From contig CAKTVK010000097.1 of NCBI GenBank assembly GCA_934623455.1, positions 1-7,756 on the forward strand: a stretch of DNA of 7,756 bases, written 5' to 3'. Positions 6,329 through 7,756 of this stretch are shown here, one piece after another. Under the pieces are notes generated by a model, which worked only from the letters and a program-made list of their open reading frames with translations, was not told the origin of the DNA and made no database searches. Source of the DNA: an uncultured Eggerthellaceae bacterium (GTDB taxonomy: Bacteria; Actinomycetota; Coriobacteriia; Coriobacteriales; Eggerthellaceae). The stretch's first letter is position 1. Each line of letters begins with the position of its first letter. Position numbers and translations under genes: made by a program.

Positions 6329-7375
6329 CTATGCAAGCGGATGCTTCTGAGCCCACTCGCGTCCATATCTGAGCAACTCAGCTTTGGCAATAGCGTCGTT
6401 CCTGGGGCTATTATAGAGTGCAGAATTACTTAGCGCCGGGAAGAAGTGACCAGTGGGGCAATACGTGTCCACAACGCGGTGAATCTCGTCAATAACCTCT
6501 TGCTCGGTCACCTTGTCGGAGTCAATTGCTGGGCAGTCAACGCCGCCTTTAAGAGCCATACGCCCTGCAACTTTTTCCTGAATTGCAAGAATATTGTTCT
6601 GGGGAATAACGTCCGCCCAAACATCGATGCCCATTTCAACCATATCTTCCACAATGGGCTCGCAAATGCAGTCCGCATGATGTACGAACAGCATGCCCTC
6701 TTCGTGCGCCGCTTCAACGATCTTGGTATGCAACGGCTTAATAATCTCGCGCCATGTGTCGGGGGGCAAGAAAAGATTCTGCTTAGAGCCCCAGTCATCC
6801 TGATAGAAAATCATATCGGGATGAATTTGCCGTGCCGCCTCGTGGATGTAGCGAATCTTCCAGTCCGCTACAACTTCCAGCATTTCAGCCATAGCCTCAG
6901 GCTCTTCAAGATACGCACAGAAAGCGTCTTCCATACCCATCAGAAAGTGGCTACGCTCGAATAGACCACAGGCGCTGAATAGGCATACATACTTGGCAGT
7001 GCGGTCTACGCCATCGGCGACAGCCTTAGCCTTTGACCAATCAAGCCCCTCAACAGGCGGCAAAATAATCTGATCTTTCCAGTCCTCGATATCTTTAATG
7101 ACCTTGTTCTCATCGGTGATGACAGGATGCGCGCCAGGAGCCGTTGGCAAAAAGCAGCGCGTGACACCCCAAGGGTCAACATGCTCTTCGCCATCCTTCG
7201 GAATGGCGCACGCAACAAAATGCGGGTCAGGAACAATTGTCGCAGCACTCATAATGTCAAAGTAGTACTCTGGCTGCTCTCCTTTGAGGATCGCTTCCGC
7301 GTTTTCACGCATAGTCATCTTGTCCCCAGGTTGCGCAAAACGTTCAGAAGACGAAACATCATACAGTTGAACCAT
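6329..7375 (-). CDS. URO-D-family protein (corrinoid methyltransferase/decarboxylase-like), copy 3
   Basis: This is a soluble 348-residue protein of the URO-D/MtaA superfamily. Landmarks are DPWGVTR at 67-73, LFERSHFLMGME at 138-149, EEPEAM at 157-162, DDWGSK at 193-198, HHADC at 232-236, PQNNI at 258-262 and GGVD at 277-280. As in copy 1, the expected His-x-Cys metal motif is His233-Ala-Asp235, although a Cys follows at 236. The C-terminal FFPALSNSALYNSPRN region lacks the Gly-x-Gly-Cys seen in classical zinc methyltransferases. It resembles copy 1 more than copy 2. AAAAGGAG at 7382-7389 lies six bases before the ATG, favouring this start over the internal Met20 or Met22. It follows the partial gene at 7420-7756 by 44 bases with no terminator between, so the two are probably in one operon. 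Function is unknown beyond the family. Confidence 0.88.
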   Translation of the reverse strand: MVQLYDVSSSERFAQPGDKMTMRENAEAILKGEQPEYYFDIMSAATIVPDPHFVACAIPKDGEEHVDPWGVTRCFLPTAPGAHPVITDENKVIKDIEDWKDQIILPPVEGLDWSKAKAVADGVDRTAKYVCLFSACGLFERSHFLMGMEDAFCAYLEEPEAMAEMLEVVADWKIRYIHEAARQIHPDMIFYQDDWGSKQNLFLPPDTWREIIKPLHTKIVEAAHEEGMLFVHHADCICEPIVEDMVEMGIDVWADVIPQNNILAIQEKVAGRMALKGGVDCPAIDSDKVTEQEVIDEIHRVVDTYCPTGHFFPALSNSALYNSPRNDAIAKAELLRYGREWAQKHPLA

Positions 7376-7419
7376 CTTTTTCTCCTTTTCCTCGAGGAAC
7401 CCTTCGATGCCGCTCTCTC

Positions 7420-7756
7420 CTACTCGGTATAAGCTCTCACCGCAGCAGCATCGAATATCGTTCCGTTCTCCACTTCAGCAATTTGCAATAAATACCTTGC
7501 TTTGTTCTTTATCTCATCGAGTGAGCTTGACGATGCTACAAGGTATTCACGCGCATCATCACTAAAAGATCTACTGTTATCTGCTGCATAAATTTTTTCG
7601 AATACGCCAATCGCATCCTTTAGGCTCTCCTTCCCAAAGGGCGAGATGCGAATCGCTTTGAAGTCGGCCATGGCGTTTTGCAACTCAACCATTCCAAGCT
7701 CATCAGGCATTTTCCTGGTGGCAAAACAGGTAGCCAGCCCTTTACGGTTTCTCTCT
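7420..7756 (-). CDS. Unrecognised protein, C-terminal part (5' end probably outside window)
   Basis: An open minus-strand frame enters from the window edge without a stop and ends with TAG at 7420-7422, giving about 112 visible residues. I do not recognise the family. The visible part contains KGLATCFATRKMPDEL, then a mixed segment (MADFKAIRISPFGKESL), then acidic, largely helical sequence with no membrane segment or cysteine motif, ending DAAAVRAYTE. An internal ATG at 7710 would give a 96-residue protein, but its only ribosome site is a poor AGGAAA directly adjacent to the ATG. The frame also continues upstream with plausible coding sequence, so a larger gene is more likely. It precedes URO-D copy 3 by 44 bases on the same strand and is probably co-transcribed with it. 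Confidence 0.55.
   Translation of the reverse strand, partial: ERNRKGLATCFATRKMPDELGMVELQNAMADFKAIRISPFGKESLKDAIGVFEKIYAADNSRSFSDDAREYLVASSSSLDEIKNKARYLLQIAEVENGTIFDAAAVRAYTE

Noticed and set aside
6057..6356. A 99-residue minus-strand open frame as an intact small membrane protein gene.
   Set aside because: Its ATG lies inside the end of URO-D copy 3 without a ribosome site and it runs 50 bases into the MmgE/PrpD gene. I kept only the central part, as a possible transporter remnant.
7388..7399. Perfect 12-bp palindrome TTCCTCGAGGAA just upstream of, and touching, the ribosome site of URO-D copy 3.
   Set aside because: It has no loop to form a stable hairpin, and its position inside a likely operon gives no clear role; no second copy was noticed.

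Overview
The window looks like accessory chromosomal DNA from an anaerobic actinobacterium of the Coriobacteriia, most likely an Eggerthellaceae gut bacterium. The assignment is an inference. It rests on LuxR-type regulators fused to multi-pass membrane domains, several divergent URO-D-family (uroporphyrinogen decarboxylase superfamily) proteins that are not HemE, and an MmgE/PrpD-family enzyme, a combination I associate with that family. No rRNA, tRNA, CRISPR array, insertion sequence or phage gene was seen.

Plus-strand half (1-4526): a URO-D-family gene (11-1009) is followed by a strong hairpin, then by two overlapping LuxR-family genes. The first encodes a short protein with two membrane helices (1109-1693) and the second a protein with about 12 membrane helices (1683-3161). 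A 270-base intergenic region holds a widely spaced inverted repeat, a good sigma-70-type promoter and a leader of about 140 nt. It leads into a second URO-D-family gene, whose best start is ATG 3432 (3432-4526).

Minus-strand half (4712-7756): read in the direction of transcription, there is the 3' end of an unrecognised gene (7756-7420), a third URO-D-family gene (7375-6329), a 222-base gap that appears to hold the decayed C-terminus of a membrane transporter, and an MmgE/PrpD-family gene (6106-4712). The two halves converge between 4527 and 4711, where each has its own intrinsic terminator.

Working picture (inference): this is a small-molecule catabolic island. Three diverged URO-D-fold enzymes share a DDWG motif but differ at the expected zinc site: HSC in the middle one, HSD and HAD in the other two. 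They sit with an MmgE/PrpD dehydratase/decarboxylase-fold enzyme and a pair of membrane-anchored LuxR regulators that may sense a ligand and activate the adjacent promoter at about 3257-3285. No corrinoid protein or corrinoid-reactivating protein is encoded inside the window, so a methyltransferase role is not demonstrated. The substrate is unknown.
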